Source: Pilaira anomala (lineage: Eukaryota; Mucoromycota; Mucoromycetes; Mucorales; Mucoraceae). Taken from it: DNA of 64,000 bases. The position numbers and the translations under genes are program-made. The stretch is taken from positions 744,001 through 808,000 of the forward strand of contig JAIXMQ010000004.1 in assembly GCA_025716855.1 (NCBI GenBank), read 5' to 3'. Within the stretch, counting starts at the first letter, position 1. Each line of letters opens with the position of its first letter. Below, in pieces: positions 38,943 through 49,373 of the stretch. The notes below the pieces were generated by a model. That model made no database searches. It saw only the letters and a program-made list of their open reading frames with translations, and was not told the DNA's origin.

Positions 38943-40430
38943 TTATTGAAGCAAGGGACGACCTGAGGGAACTTCAGCGAATAAACCCTTGACATTACGA
39001 TCATAGACAGTAGCACCACGTACAATCGTACGATCAACAGCACCATAAAATGACTTTCCAATATAGGGAGATAATTTGTTTTTAAAGTGAACATCATTGA
39101 TATTGACTTCAAATGTTGATTCAGGACGCCAGATAACAAGATCAGCATCATGACCTACACGAATTTCACCCTTCTTGTGATCCATGTTGATACGCTTTGC
39201 GGGAGAAAGACTAAGCCAGTTAGCAATTTGCTGCAAAGTAACACCACGTTTACGACCTTCAGTCCAAAGAACAGGTAAACCAAATTGAACACTAGCAATA
39301 CCACCCCAAGCAGCACCGAAATCACCGGTTTCCTGTTTCTTGAGTTGTGCTGTACAAGGAGAATGATCACTGACAACGTAATCAATTGTACCATCCAATA
39401 AAGCTTCCCAGAGTTTATCACGATTAGATGACTCACGAATAGGAGGACAACACTTGTAATGAGTAGCACCATCTTCAATAGCTTCAGAAGTGAAATTAAG
39501 ATAATGGAAACAAGTTTCAACAGTTAATGGAGCACCGGTTGCTTTAGCAGCACGAATAGCAGGCACAGCATCAGCAGCAGAAAGATGAACAATATGAGTG
39601 TTTACAGATTTACCCTTTTCATGATATTCTTGCGTTAAACGAATAATCATGTCAATCGCATTTGTTTCTAATGATTGAGGACGTGAGTTTAAAAAGCTAG
39701 CATAAGTGCGGGGATCCAATTCTTCCTCTTCCTTAGGGGCGGCGGGCAACTTTTTACCACAACCATCCATTTCAGCATGAAATAATAAAACACGATCAGA
39801 ATTAACTAACTGATCCATAGCTAATCTTACTTCAGCTTCATTTACACATGGGAATTCATCTACACCACTCTCAATTAAGAAACATTTGAATCCTCTAACA
39901 CCCATTTGAACTAAACCTGGTAAATCCTTTGCGTTATCAGGTACAACACCACCCCAGAATCCAACATCGACATGACATTGCCCTTTAGCGGCTTCGAGCT
40001 TGGTTTTGAAATTATCGATTGTTGTAGTAGGAGGAATGGCATTTAAAGGCATATCAATGACTGTTGTAATACCACCGGCTGCTGCTGCCTTTGTACCTGT
40101 CTCAAATCCTTCCCATTCTGTTCTTCCAGGTTCGTTCAAGTGAACTATATATAAAAAATTGTGGATAAATATATATTTTCGTTTCAATATTATTATTATT
40201 ATTATTTTACCGTGAGCATCCACTAAACCAGGCATCAAAACTTGATTATCATCCAATTCAATGACTTCCAATACGTCTTGACTTACCACAGTTTTACATT
40301 CTTTTTCAACTGCAATCTCAATAATTTTACCTGCTTCTTGGTCAATAAGTACTTGAACAGGTTGCTCGGTATGGTTAGGAGATAAAATAGCCTTTCGAGC
40401 CTTTACAAGTAAATAGCGAGATTGAGTCAT
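38943..40430 (-). CDS. DAL1: Allantoinase
   Basis: Amidohydrolase that opens allantoin to allantoate, allowing purine-derived ureides to be used as nitrogen source. Two exons (40430-40211, 40144-38943) join in frame to give 473 aa, normal for the family. The start MTQSRYLLVKARKAIL was chosen because upstream codons encode only poly-Phe from an intergenic tract. Metal ligands are visible: DAHVHLNEPGRTEWEG (HxH, split by the intron), the candidate carboxylated Lys in GVRGFKCFLIESGVDEF, NTHIVHLSAAD, and the catalytic Asp in VVSDHSPC. The C-terminal NKLSPYIGKSFYGAVDRTIV is typical of allantoinase rather than dihydropyrimidinase. Codon use is richer in G+C than in neighbours. Confidence 0.93.
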   Translation of the reverse strand: MTQSRYLLVKARKAILSPNHTEQPVQVLIDQEAGKIIEIAVEKECKTVVSQDVLEVIELDDNQVLMPGLVDAHGKIIIIIILKRKYIFIHNFLYIVHLNEPGRTEWEGFETGTKAAAAGGITTVIDMPLNAIPPTTTIDNFKTKLEAAKGQCHVDVGFWGGVVPDNAKDLPGLVQMGVRGFKCFLIESGVDEFPCVNEAEVRLAMDQLVNSDRVLLFHAEMDGCGKKLPAAPKEEEELDPRTYASFLNSRPQSLETNAIDMIIRLTQEYHEKGKSVNTHIVHLSAADAVPAIRAAKATGAPLTVETCFHYLNFTSEAIEDGATHYKCCPPIRESSNRDKLWEALLDGTIDYVVSDHSPCTAQLKKQETGDFGAAWGGIASVQFGLPVLWTEGRKRGVTLQQIANWLSLSPAKRINMDHKKGEIRVGHDADLVIWRPESTFEVNINDVHFKNKLSPYIGKSFYGAVDRTIVRGATVYDRNVKGLFAEVPSGRPLLQ

Positions 40431-40793
40431 TGTGAAATAAATAAAGTAAGGAACAATAAAAAAAAAAAAAAAATAGATAACCAAAAAAAAAAACTTATCT
40501 CTTTATATAAAGTTTTTTTTATTTCAAATGCAGATCATAAATATACCGTCTGTATAATTTTTCCTGTTAATTTTTTTTTTTTTTTTTTTTTTAATACTTA
40601 ACATTAAATATACCGTCTCTCTCAAAAGAAGTTACACTTATTATTTTTTAACAAAAAAAAGTAGTCTCTTTTTTAAGAAAGAAAAAACTTTTTTGACTAT
40701 AGAAAAAAGTGACAAGTGAATAAACATTCATTTTTATCGTATCCATTTATAAATTTAAAACAATTATATACATCAAAAATATACTTTAGCCTT

Positions 40794-40900
40794 GAGAGAA
40801 AGAGAAAGAGAGAGAGAGCGAGAGAGGGAGAGGGAGAGAGGGAGAGCCAGAGAGGGAGATAAAGAGCAGCGAGGGACACAAATTGTGGGGGAGAGAGAAA
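40794..40900 (+). repeat. GA-rich microsatellite
   Basis: Imperfect (GA)n/(GAGG)n purine tract of about 100 bp, roughly 365 bp upstream of the allantoinase start codon. It has H-DNA-forming potential. Confidence 0.8.
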
Positions 40901-42391
40901 ATGTAAGCGGTTTCACAAGAATTTCCATGTGTCCTAAAAATCCCCACGGATTAAACGTTAATCCACCGCTTTAAAATCAAGATTTTTAGTTTAAAAAAAA
41001 CATTTCTTTTTGCTATTAAGTAAATATCAAAAGTAAAAAAAAAAAGTATGAATATAAATTACAAGGGTTACACGCGAAGATCTATCGAGAATAATGTCAT
41101 TTCTTTAAATGAATAAACTCCTTTTTATTGTTCTTTTATTCCGTGATAAGCTGTATGGATCTATCCTTTTTAAAAAAAAACATCAATTATACTCCAATAT
41201 AATAATGAATTCTCATTCAGTGTACTCTGCTCAAATTAATTATACAGTTAATGGGCATAAATCGAGTACATGCTCCCTTATTTATGGGCCAATAAATCTC
41301 CTTTTTTATATAATTATCAGGTACAGTAGTTATACGACACTTTTGGTGCTTCTCTCATTTCTTTGACAGCGATCTAAAAACTTGTCTTGCCGCGAACTAA
41401 GAAAATTTAGCTTTAAAAAAATAAAACTCACCTTTTATGGTGAATTCTTGGGGCACCACAAAAAAAATGCCTTTGGAGTCCCTGATTGTGGTGGAGTTCA
41501 TGTGGTGCCTTTTGAGCATTATGCATTAACCAAAGGATTCATAGAGCTAATGTTATACTTATACTTTATCAGCCGTATCAATTAAAGTTTAGTTATTAAC
41601 CACATAGTGAGCTTTTTTTTTTTATTATTATTATAACCATATCTTTTATTCATTGCAAAAAACCAAATACCAAAATATCTGTTTTTATTTATAACTAAAC
41701 TTGACAAGTTTCAAGTCAATTTCGTGTTTTATTCTTTCGTTATAACTATCCATCTTATTAAAAAAAAAAGCATTATGTAATATTAGGAGATATCAGAATA
41801 GGTTCAAGAGGCATTGCTTTTATATTATGTTTAACGTGTTAACTAGATCGAAAACCACCATTGTCTAGAGTAGAAATTCGGTGAGGTATATATTTGAAAC
41901 GAAGTTTATTTGATAGCTGAACTCATCGAGTGGTTACCTTTCAGTAATCCATACAATGCAATTGTAACAATAAAACTGAGAAAAAAAAGTCGCCCACTCT
42001 AAATTGTAAGCACTGTAAAAAAAGCCCATCCCGAATTTTTGTCATTATTAACATCAAAAGCAAGAGAGTTTTTTTATAGCTTACAATAAAACTTCAGGAT
42101 ATGTACATGATATATTCCACCATCATGATTTTTCTAGAAACAACGATTTCTTTTCCTTTCAAAATTAAAACACAAATAAACAATTTACGAATATCTCTAC
42201 TGGATAAAAACAACTTTTTTTTCACTTCAGTTGGTTTTAGACATGATCTATTTAGGCAAACTTTATAGTTAAATGAAGCTATAAGTACCAATGCAGTTGA
42301 ATTAGGAGCTTCTGACTTACCGAAGCCTGATTTGGATTTTGAATAAAACGTTAAAAGCGGCCTTAAAAATTAAATCCTATCATTTGTTTTG

Positions 42392-42540
42392 TTACTTACT
42401 AGGTTTATTACACTCAGTACATTTTGTTTTGTTATGAGAAGTCGCGTTGTAAAAACAACGTAAACAACCTTCTTTTTTTTTGAAAAAAGAAACAGAGTTT
42501 ATTACACCCTTTCCATTAAAACTTGATACCAAAGAACCGT
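42392..42540 (-). pseudogene. Short ORF fragment with Cx2C-x11-Cx2C zinc-knuckle-like pattern
   Basis: On the minus strand the frame reads SLVSSFNGKGVINSVSFFKK, then GCLRCFYNATSHNKTKCTEC, then NKPSK-stop at 42392. The two Cys pairs look like a zinc ribbon, as found at the C-terminal end of some transposases. An upstream ATG frame (MESKKSRQVHVEKKIL) at 42599 is offset. Probably debris of a mobile element; family not identified. Confidence 0.3.
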
Positions 42541-42732
42541 GTTTTTGCATTAAGAATTTTTTTCTCTACATGTACTTGACGTGATTTTTTACTTTCCATG
42601 ACTTTTTTTTTTTTGTCTTAAAAATTTCGCGTTTCCAAGACCCACAACTTGTCCATACTAAAAAAATGGTGCTCTATATAAAAGCGCAAAAAATGAAAAA
42701 AAAGCACTTTCAATAATAAAACCTTGTGATTT

Positions 42733-42796
42733 CCATAAACATCAGCTGCCATAATATTGTAACATACCATAAACATCACCTGCCATAATATTGTAA
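42733..42796 (+). repeat. Tandem duplication, 34-bp period
   Basis: ccataaacatcaNctgccat followed by aatattgtaa occurs at 42733-42762 and again at 42767-42796, differing at one base. Confidence 0.85.
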
Positions 42797-43229
42797 TTAC
42801 CATAAAAAACTTAAAAACTTAAAAACTTAATACAAATTAAAACTTACAAAGCTAAATACGGTAAATATCAAAAACTAATTAGAATTTAATATGATTACTA
42901 AAAGCCTTATACCATAGAAATATAACATAACAGAAACGTCATTATAAAACTTACAAGCTATAAATCACAATATAAACACAATCACTATAAATAAATAAAT
43001 AAATAAAATCCCAATAATTTTTTTTATTTTTTATCATTTTAAAATAAACCCTTGCCACATACAACGTCTTTAACTGTTTTACTTATTCTGATAGTTTTAC
43101 ATACGCCGCCTCACTACAAATACTGATTGAACGAGAAAAAAAAACGGATACGTTATATAAAACAACCTTCATGTTTGAAAAAAAAAGGATTGAGCTTAAG
43201 CCATAGGAAGTTATGGCTCATCATTATCA

Positions 43230-43560
43230 TCTTTAATTGAAAGAGCTCTTCTAAAGTAAAATAATAATCATCTTTTTATGTCTTGAATATCCTGATGAGT
43301 TGTGTTTGAATAAGAACCATCTTTTTTATGGGTTTAAATGAATCTATACCCAATTCCTTCTCTTCTTTTGAATATAAACGTTCTACTCTTTCGAATTGAC
43401 CATATATAATTGTGGATCACATCTACTCGATTGGATAACAACGTACATAACTCTTGACTAAAGAGCACCTTGTAATTATTTATATGGTTGTTGTTATTAG
43501 TCTGGATTCCGTTGTTACAGATTTCATTGGTAAATCCACATACTTTTAAATTGACAAGAA
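43230..43560 (-). pseudogene. Frameshifted coding remnant, family unknown
   Basis: The minus strand reads VCGFTNEICNNGIQTNNNNH, then VLFSQELCTLLSNRVDVIHN, and after one frame change QFERVERLYSKEEKELGIDS, then FKPIKKMVLIQTQL. The continuity across a single shift suggests a once-coding sequence. I recognise no domain. Confidence 0.3.
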
Positions 43561-43646
43561 CTATTTTTTTATCATAGCAACGAGATAAATGTAAGAAATT
43601 TATTTATGTAGTTTAATATGTGAGAGACTTTGAATTAGTTTAATTT

Positions 43647-43648
<2 letters not shown>

Positions 43649-43694
<46 letters not shown>

Positions 43695-43712
43695 TATATA
43701 TATATATATATA
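43649..43712 (+). repeat. Poly(T) of 43 followed by (TA)n
   Basis: Uninterrupted T run 43649-43691 continuing into about ten TA repeats. Confidence 0.95.
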
Positions 43713-44069
43713 CATAGAAAAGGTATGCAGTGGTGATTTTAAATGAATTCAAGATGGATATGTAGTGTAGGGAAACTGAACTGATGTGTACAAGTGTTTA
43801 CAGAACGGATAATTGTAGCAAATACTTGACCAGGATTGAAAGGTACTTTAGAGAAGATAAACCACCAGTTATGTCTGTGTAAGAATAGAGCCAAATATGA
43901 ATTGACATGTAATTTTGATATGAAGGCCTCGAGTTTGGGAATTAAAAAAGTATAAAAGCTTGAAATTACTTTATCTCAGACGAGTGAATGAAGAGAGATG
44001 TGTAGAAGATGCTTTCCGGATTAGTTAGAGCAGTTATAGTGGTTTTGTTTGATTTTTTGATTTTTGATT

Positions 44070-44071
<2 letters not shown>

Positions 44072-44139
<68 letters not shown>
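44072..44139 (+). repeat. Poly(T) of 68
   Basis: The longest homopolymer in the window, uninterrupted. It is flanked by small repeats of the form ttgattttt (5' side) and ttttgac (3' side). Confidence 0.95.
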
Positions 44140-44142
<3 letters not shown>

Positions 44143-46090
44143 TTGACTTTTGACTTTTGACTTTTTGATTATTTTATCTTGTTTTGTTTTCTGTTAAGAG
44201 CAAGGATTATTTCAAGACATATATATAAGACTAGTAGTCAAGACCATGTTGCCAGATTAAAAAGAGAAAGAGATTACATATCAAATAGTAACCATCACAG
44301 CCAACAAAAGTGACGTTTGACGGATACATCATGATGAGCAAAAAAGATAGATAAATACCTTTGTAAAATTAAAAAGCCATTTCCCAGCTATCTCCTCCCA
44401 ACGAAACGAAGCCACCTCAGATGGATGGAACATCTCTACTAATGGCACTACTATCCCGACTACGGTGCCCATATTGTACTGCGAGTCAGTTAAGAAGCAA
44501 GTCAGCAAATAATGGAATCGGTTATTCGTGGTCAAAAGCTGTTTTCGATAGCCAGTACTGAATCTTTCAATTAAACTATACGTATAGACTATACTAACAT
44601 TTCACACACCAAACAGTATCAACCAGACGAAGATCTCTTTACACGTAAAATATAGAGTCATCTTGAATCAGACATTCTCCCCATGGCAACAACCGTTGTA
44701 TTAGACCAACTAAGCAATATCAAGACAAAAGCTTAGCAACCAAGGAAGAAATAGTCATTTTATACGCAAGGACTTGAAGTAAAATAAGTGTAGAATCATT
44801 CTTAAGAACACGTGGGAATATATTAGACAGTTAGCTACTTTCTCCCGTAATAAAGTTATATGTCTTACCACTAATATTATTTATTATGCACATTTCAAAG
44901 TTGTTCATTTCTTAATACAATATCCTGTATGTCATCAAAGAGATAGTTTTAAAGAATATGTATGTTTTATTTGAAGAAAAAAAGGAAAAAAAAAAAAGGT
45001 AGAAAGAAATAGAAAAAAAAGGTGCTAAAATAAACCTGTTTGCGGTCATGTGATGGCGCCAAAAAATTGTTGGGATTTAAAATATGCATAAATCTGTGTC
45101 TCTTTCTTAACACCAAACATCAATACAAGTGACAAAAAAAAAACATGTCTTTTTACAAAAAAATATCGCCTTTATCAGCTAAGGAAGCAAGCTACATATC
45201 TGAATTTTTATTATTTTTACTTTTTGGGCAATCCGACGAAAGGTAGAAGCATATTCACATGCTGCTTCACAATTACTAAAATGAGTACATGATACATTTA
45301 GCGGGTATGATTACAACTGGTAACTAATTACTACATAAAAATCTTTTTTTATTAAGGTAGGCTTGCTTGTTGACTGAGTAAGGTATCTTCTTTTGATAAC
45401 TATTAACTCAGATAATGGAGACTGTTCTTTATCAATTCATGAGAGTATATACATATATATATATATACGGACTCAGCCTTTACTTTATTATCTGTTTCCA
45501 GGTAAAAATAGAAACAAACCAACAAAAGCAAAATAGTGTCCTTAATTTTTAATTATTTGAAATATTTTGTATTTTGATCCAGAAGAGATAACTAATCCAA
45601 TTGAGAGACCTGCTAACCAATAAGATTATCAGAAACTTTAATTTCGACATCACGGGACTAAAAACTTTATATAAATACCTGAGCCTTTTTTCATGTTTTA
45701 AAACACATTTATTTGACCTTGACCTAAAAAATTAAAAATTTCTTCAAATCATTGAAATTTAACTTTAAAGCGCTTCTATAATTTTCAAAACATACAAACT
45801 TGATGAAATATGAAACTTTTTTCTATGTAAAAAGAAAAAAAGGCTAAATACTTTATTCAGGGGACTTATAAAAGAACATCAGTATTAAAGAGCATCATTG
45901 TTATTAAGGGTAATGTAATAATTTAAGGTAAAATTAGGTGTAACAGCGGATTTTATAAAATGCTGTGCTTATTTTTTTATATCCGGTTAAATTTAAAGCA
46001 AGCCGTCAATTTTTATATCACCAAGCACTAAGGAGGAATTTTGGCTATTTGTTTCCATCAGCCTTTTCTTTTAATTGCCAGACATGTACT
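44140..46090. other. Gene-poor region, part 2
   Basis: About 2 kb of AT-rich DNA. A single CACGTG occurs near 44810. No gene, RNA or element recognised. Confidence 0.5.
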
Positions 46091-47336
46091 CTATCGTGTG
46101 GTTGTGTTGCGTATGCTGCAATTTCCGTATCGCAGAACATTCACAATGTTCTGGTATCCCTGCTGTATGTCTCCAAATCGGAAGCTTTTATGATACATTG
46201 GCTGCTGGTAAATAGTAACCGGTTGTAAAAGCTGATCAGGCAATTCTGATACGACCAAAGTATATGGTTTAACGTTTTGTATTTCGTTAGATATACCAAT
46301 TTCTTCTTCTAGTAAACTCGCAAGAATAGGTTGAAGTTGTCTGTTTTCGGTGAAACACATCACATTAAATGCATATTCTATGTTATTATACAGTCCAAAA
46401 TGCTCCTTGTTTACCAATGATGTTGATACAACAGAGGCCATATCTCGTAGAAATGGTTTAAATAAAATATTTATGATATCTCTAACTGATAAAGACACTA
46501 CACAATTACATGTCCTACCTGACTTTATTGTTTCTTTATCATCGAGTTGTAGGACGTTGTTTTTTTTTCAATATCTATATAATAAGAGGATAGAGTTATT
46601 ATTTTAAACAATATATATAACAATAGATATTTAAAGCCCACCTTTTCAAATTTGAATTCTCTAAAGTTTGTTGTAAAACATTAATGTTTCCCTGCGAAAT
46701 AGGTATTTGCCATTTTCATTATGATCTTGACACACTTGAATCGCACTAGTATTTTTAGCTAGATTATTCCACATACTATTGCACAACGAATTATATATGT
46801 ATTGAGTGGAAATGATTTCATCTTCTAAAGTAATAGCTTCCTGCACTTCATCTTCAGTGACCATTTGGTTTAAGGTGAGCTGCACATAATATTCATATAA
46901 CGGAGCTAATAGGGCGCAAGATTTGATTGAAAAGTCCAGCTTGTACTGTTCCTGTATAGCCGACAACAACCTTTCACCTTGCATCTCAATCCTTAACTTG
47001 CTATAATTATCACACATCCCTACCCAACTGCTTTTATATACAATATTTTTTGAATCATCTTTGGTGCCTATACTAGACTCCAGTAATTTCTTTTCAATCG
47101 AGAGTAAAATTCCAATATTTATTTTCTTCGTTGGATTTTTTTGTTGCTGATTCGAGTGGTCCATTGACTATTACTAGCTCATTCATATAAGTGGAATAAA
47201 CCAACATAAAAGCCTCAATGTATCTTGTTTGTTGAGTCGATACTAATTTCTCATTGCTTAAATGGATATTTTCTAGTATTTCTTCAAATTGAATTAACAG
47301 GTTTTTTGTTTTCCGAGAGTAGTAGCATCCAGGCAT
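46091..47336 (-). pseudogene. Truncated paralogue of the Hsp70-like gene
   Basis: Clear relative of the C-terminal half of the gene at 27479-31190, same strand, 15 kb away. Matching pairs: YYVQLTLNQMVTEDEVQEAI against DYVQLTLNQVVTDLDLKEGR; YIYNSLCNSMWNNLAKNTSA against NLYDSLCTHMWNNILNNTGI; LSVRDIINILFKPFLRDMAS against LSVRDIIDISFQPVFQEIAL. The N-terminal ATPase-like half is absent (open sequence begins about 47336), and roughly the last 110 codons are missing beyond NTTTR-stop at 46091. A frame break occurs near 47160. Best read as a decaying fragment of a lineage-specific family. Confidence 0.7.
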
Positions 47337-47422
47337 GTAGTTACTTACCAGTAACCAACCTTATCAGATATATGCATCATCTCTAAAATTAACCTACATT
47401 TATCATTCCATCTTCCCCATTT

Positions 47423-47423
<1 letters not shown>

Positions 47424-47458
<35 letters not shown>
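47424..47458 (+). repeat. Poly(T) of about 35
   Basis: Uninterrupted T run just 5' (on the minus strand) of the Hsp70-like fragment. Confidence 0.85.
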
Positions 47459-47459
<1 letters not shown>

Positions 47460-48234
47460 AAGCTATTTTCATTTGTGTTTGACCGTAGAAGAAAATGCTT
47501 GGATACAAGAGCTGGAAATATAGTGCTCTTTGACGTGAATACAGCAAGAAGAAGGTATATATATATATTACGAAAACGGAATCTGGTTTTAACATCTAGT
47601 TATTAGTCGTACTAAAAACGCTTGGTTTGTTGGTACTGTACAGTGCTACTTGATAAATTTAACTACCCAATAAAAAAGTATTTCTCATAGTTCTCAATAA
47701 AGCGATTTGATACTTGGTCGTGTAAAACATGCATGGAATATACCTTTATCATCATTATATCATCTTTACTTTAAACCCTTGCTCTACCTTTGTCAAATTG
47801 AAAAAATCACTAAAGAGAATGATTTTAACACAATGCAAAAACTGGTTTTATGTCACTTTAGAAATGGTACATATAGTCAAACTCATAAACATGCATAACT
47901 ATTTTAACACTTGCACTGCTACAAAAAAAATTTTTTTTTTTCTCTCTCTTTCATTTATAACTTTTCTTCAAATACTAGTATCTCGTTAGGAAGGGGATAT
48001 TGTTACAGTTAAATTTAAGTATGCTGTGTACCACATTAATTTGGATATAAAATCATTCCAAAAAATACAAATCAATAAAGATCATATATTTACTGCTCTG
48101 TATTAATTATTATACGTCCAGTCTATGTATTAAAATAACTCTGACACTAAACGCATACATTAGACGCTGACAATTGTCACTATTTTCGTTACACAATTCG
48201 TCGTACAAAAAAAATATAAAAATGCAAAAGGAAA
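47459..48234. other. Intergenic between Hsp70-like fragment and tRNA-Asn
   Basis: AT-rich, no gene recognised. Just below the tRNA, on the minus strand, T runs (about 48210-48222) can serve as the Pol III terminator. Confidence 0.5.
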
Positions 48235-48308
48235 CGCTCCCGGGTGGGCTTGAACCACCAACCTCCTGATTAACAGTCAGACGCGCTAGCCAATTGCGCC
48301 ACGGAAGC
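48235..48308 (-). tRNA. tRNA-Asn (GTT)
   Basis: 74-nt cloverleaf, no intron. The acceptor stem GCTTCCG pairs with CGGGAGC, discriminator G. The anticodon arm is TCTGA-CTGTTAA-TCAGG with anticodon GTT. An A box (TGGCGCAATTGG) and B box (GGTTCAAGCC) are present. T-rich DNA follows as terminator. A double CACGTG lies 51 nt upstream. Confidence 0.96.
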
Positions 48309-49373
48309 TGCTTATTTTCTTATTATTTTTATATAATATAACATACATGTTTACAAATTATATCACGTGATATTCACGTGGGTAGACGTCCCTTATTGGC
48401 TAATTGCTTGAAATGAGTAAAGTAAAGATATAATAAATAAGTAAATAATTAAACCAAAAACTGACTGATTTATTAAAGATATAAAAAGAGGTCCTTTTTA
48501 TATCTATTTAAAAGCAGTACAAATATTAAGTATTAATAATATAAAATAACTATGTGAATAATTTACAAGAATCATATTTTAAAGATTAATAATAATATCA
48601 TGTAACGCCATTTCTGATTCAAAGCTTGAAGGATTAGACCGTAAAATCAAAGAGCTAACAATTTTCTTTAATTTTAAAATAAATAAATATCAAAAAATTA
48701 CGAGTTTATTATATCACATGATTATCACGGGTATTTTGCATCTATCTTCAGTTTAAATGATAAGTTTATTATTATAGTAGTAAAAACTACAAGAAAATGA
48801 ATAGAATGGCTATAAATAGCACTGTCTATTTTCCGATAACTATAAGAGTTAAAGATACTAAAAAAAATCCAAAGAGAAACGCTTACAGGACAAAAAAAGG
48901 TTATGAGAGAGCAGAGAGAAAGCAGCAGATTTACTAAGTAGGTTTGATGAAGGAGACTTGCTTGACCAACAGATATTTACTTACCACCGAGGGGCGCGCC
49001 TTCAAGACTTATGCCTACGTTTTAATCTGAGGTGGAGACCAAGAAGAACCAGGAGACCGGTCTTCGTGCATTTATCTTCAAACCCATTGTCATAAGTTTC
49101 GACTAAGTGCTGTGGTTTGGCACAATGCATATTTACAAAAAAAAAAAAAAAAAAAAAAATCGACGCAAAGTCATTTTAGCGAATACATAAATACCACATT
49201 TGAATTCGAAAATTAAAATTTCAAAGCGAATCATATATATTTTTATTATTATTATTTTACGAGGCATGAAAAAAAAAATTTACAGAAAAAATAATTCTTA
49301 CAAACTGTTCAAGAGCTTTTATGTGGGGAATCTATAATACGGGGTCCAATTGATTTGGGGGGTTTTTTTTTCT
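48309..49373. other. Intergenic between tRNA-Asn and CLU1
   Basis: Holds the tRNA upstream element at 48360-48380 and the CLU1 3' flank, with an A run at about 49137-49159. A more G+C-rich island at 48985-49075 contains a ggcgcgcc (AscI) site. No gene recognised. Confidence 0.5.
48360..48380 (-). promoter_or_regulatory. Double CACGTG element upstream of tRNA-Asn
   Basis: In the tRNA's sense direction the sequence has CACGTG, AATAT, CACGTG, ATAT in succession. It ends 51 nt before the mature 5' end. A TATA-like stretch (TATATAAAAA, 48335-48326) lies between. Nearly identical in sequence and spacing to 63563-63583 upstream of tRNA-Arg. Confidence 0.7.

Larger units (their letters stand above)
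40431..43229. other. Gene-poor AT-rich region, part 1
   Basis: Contains a GA-rich microsatellite at 40794-40900 and a minus-strand ORF fragment with a Cx2C-x11-Cx2C pattern (see 42392). A 34-bp-period tandem duplication lies at 42733-42796. Other short frames have no recognised domain. Confidence 0.5.

Noticed and set aside
38229..41470. Similar short sequences attcttg..caccac-poly(A) at 38232 and 41442 as ends of one element
   Set aside because: Only about 20 bases match, with several mismatches, in the same orientation, and an intact allantoinase gene lies between them; chance cannot be excluded.
44329..44535. 68-codon minus-strand frame
   Set aside because: Isolated, no splice context, no domain; composition does not differ from chance open frames nearby.
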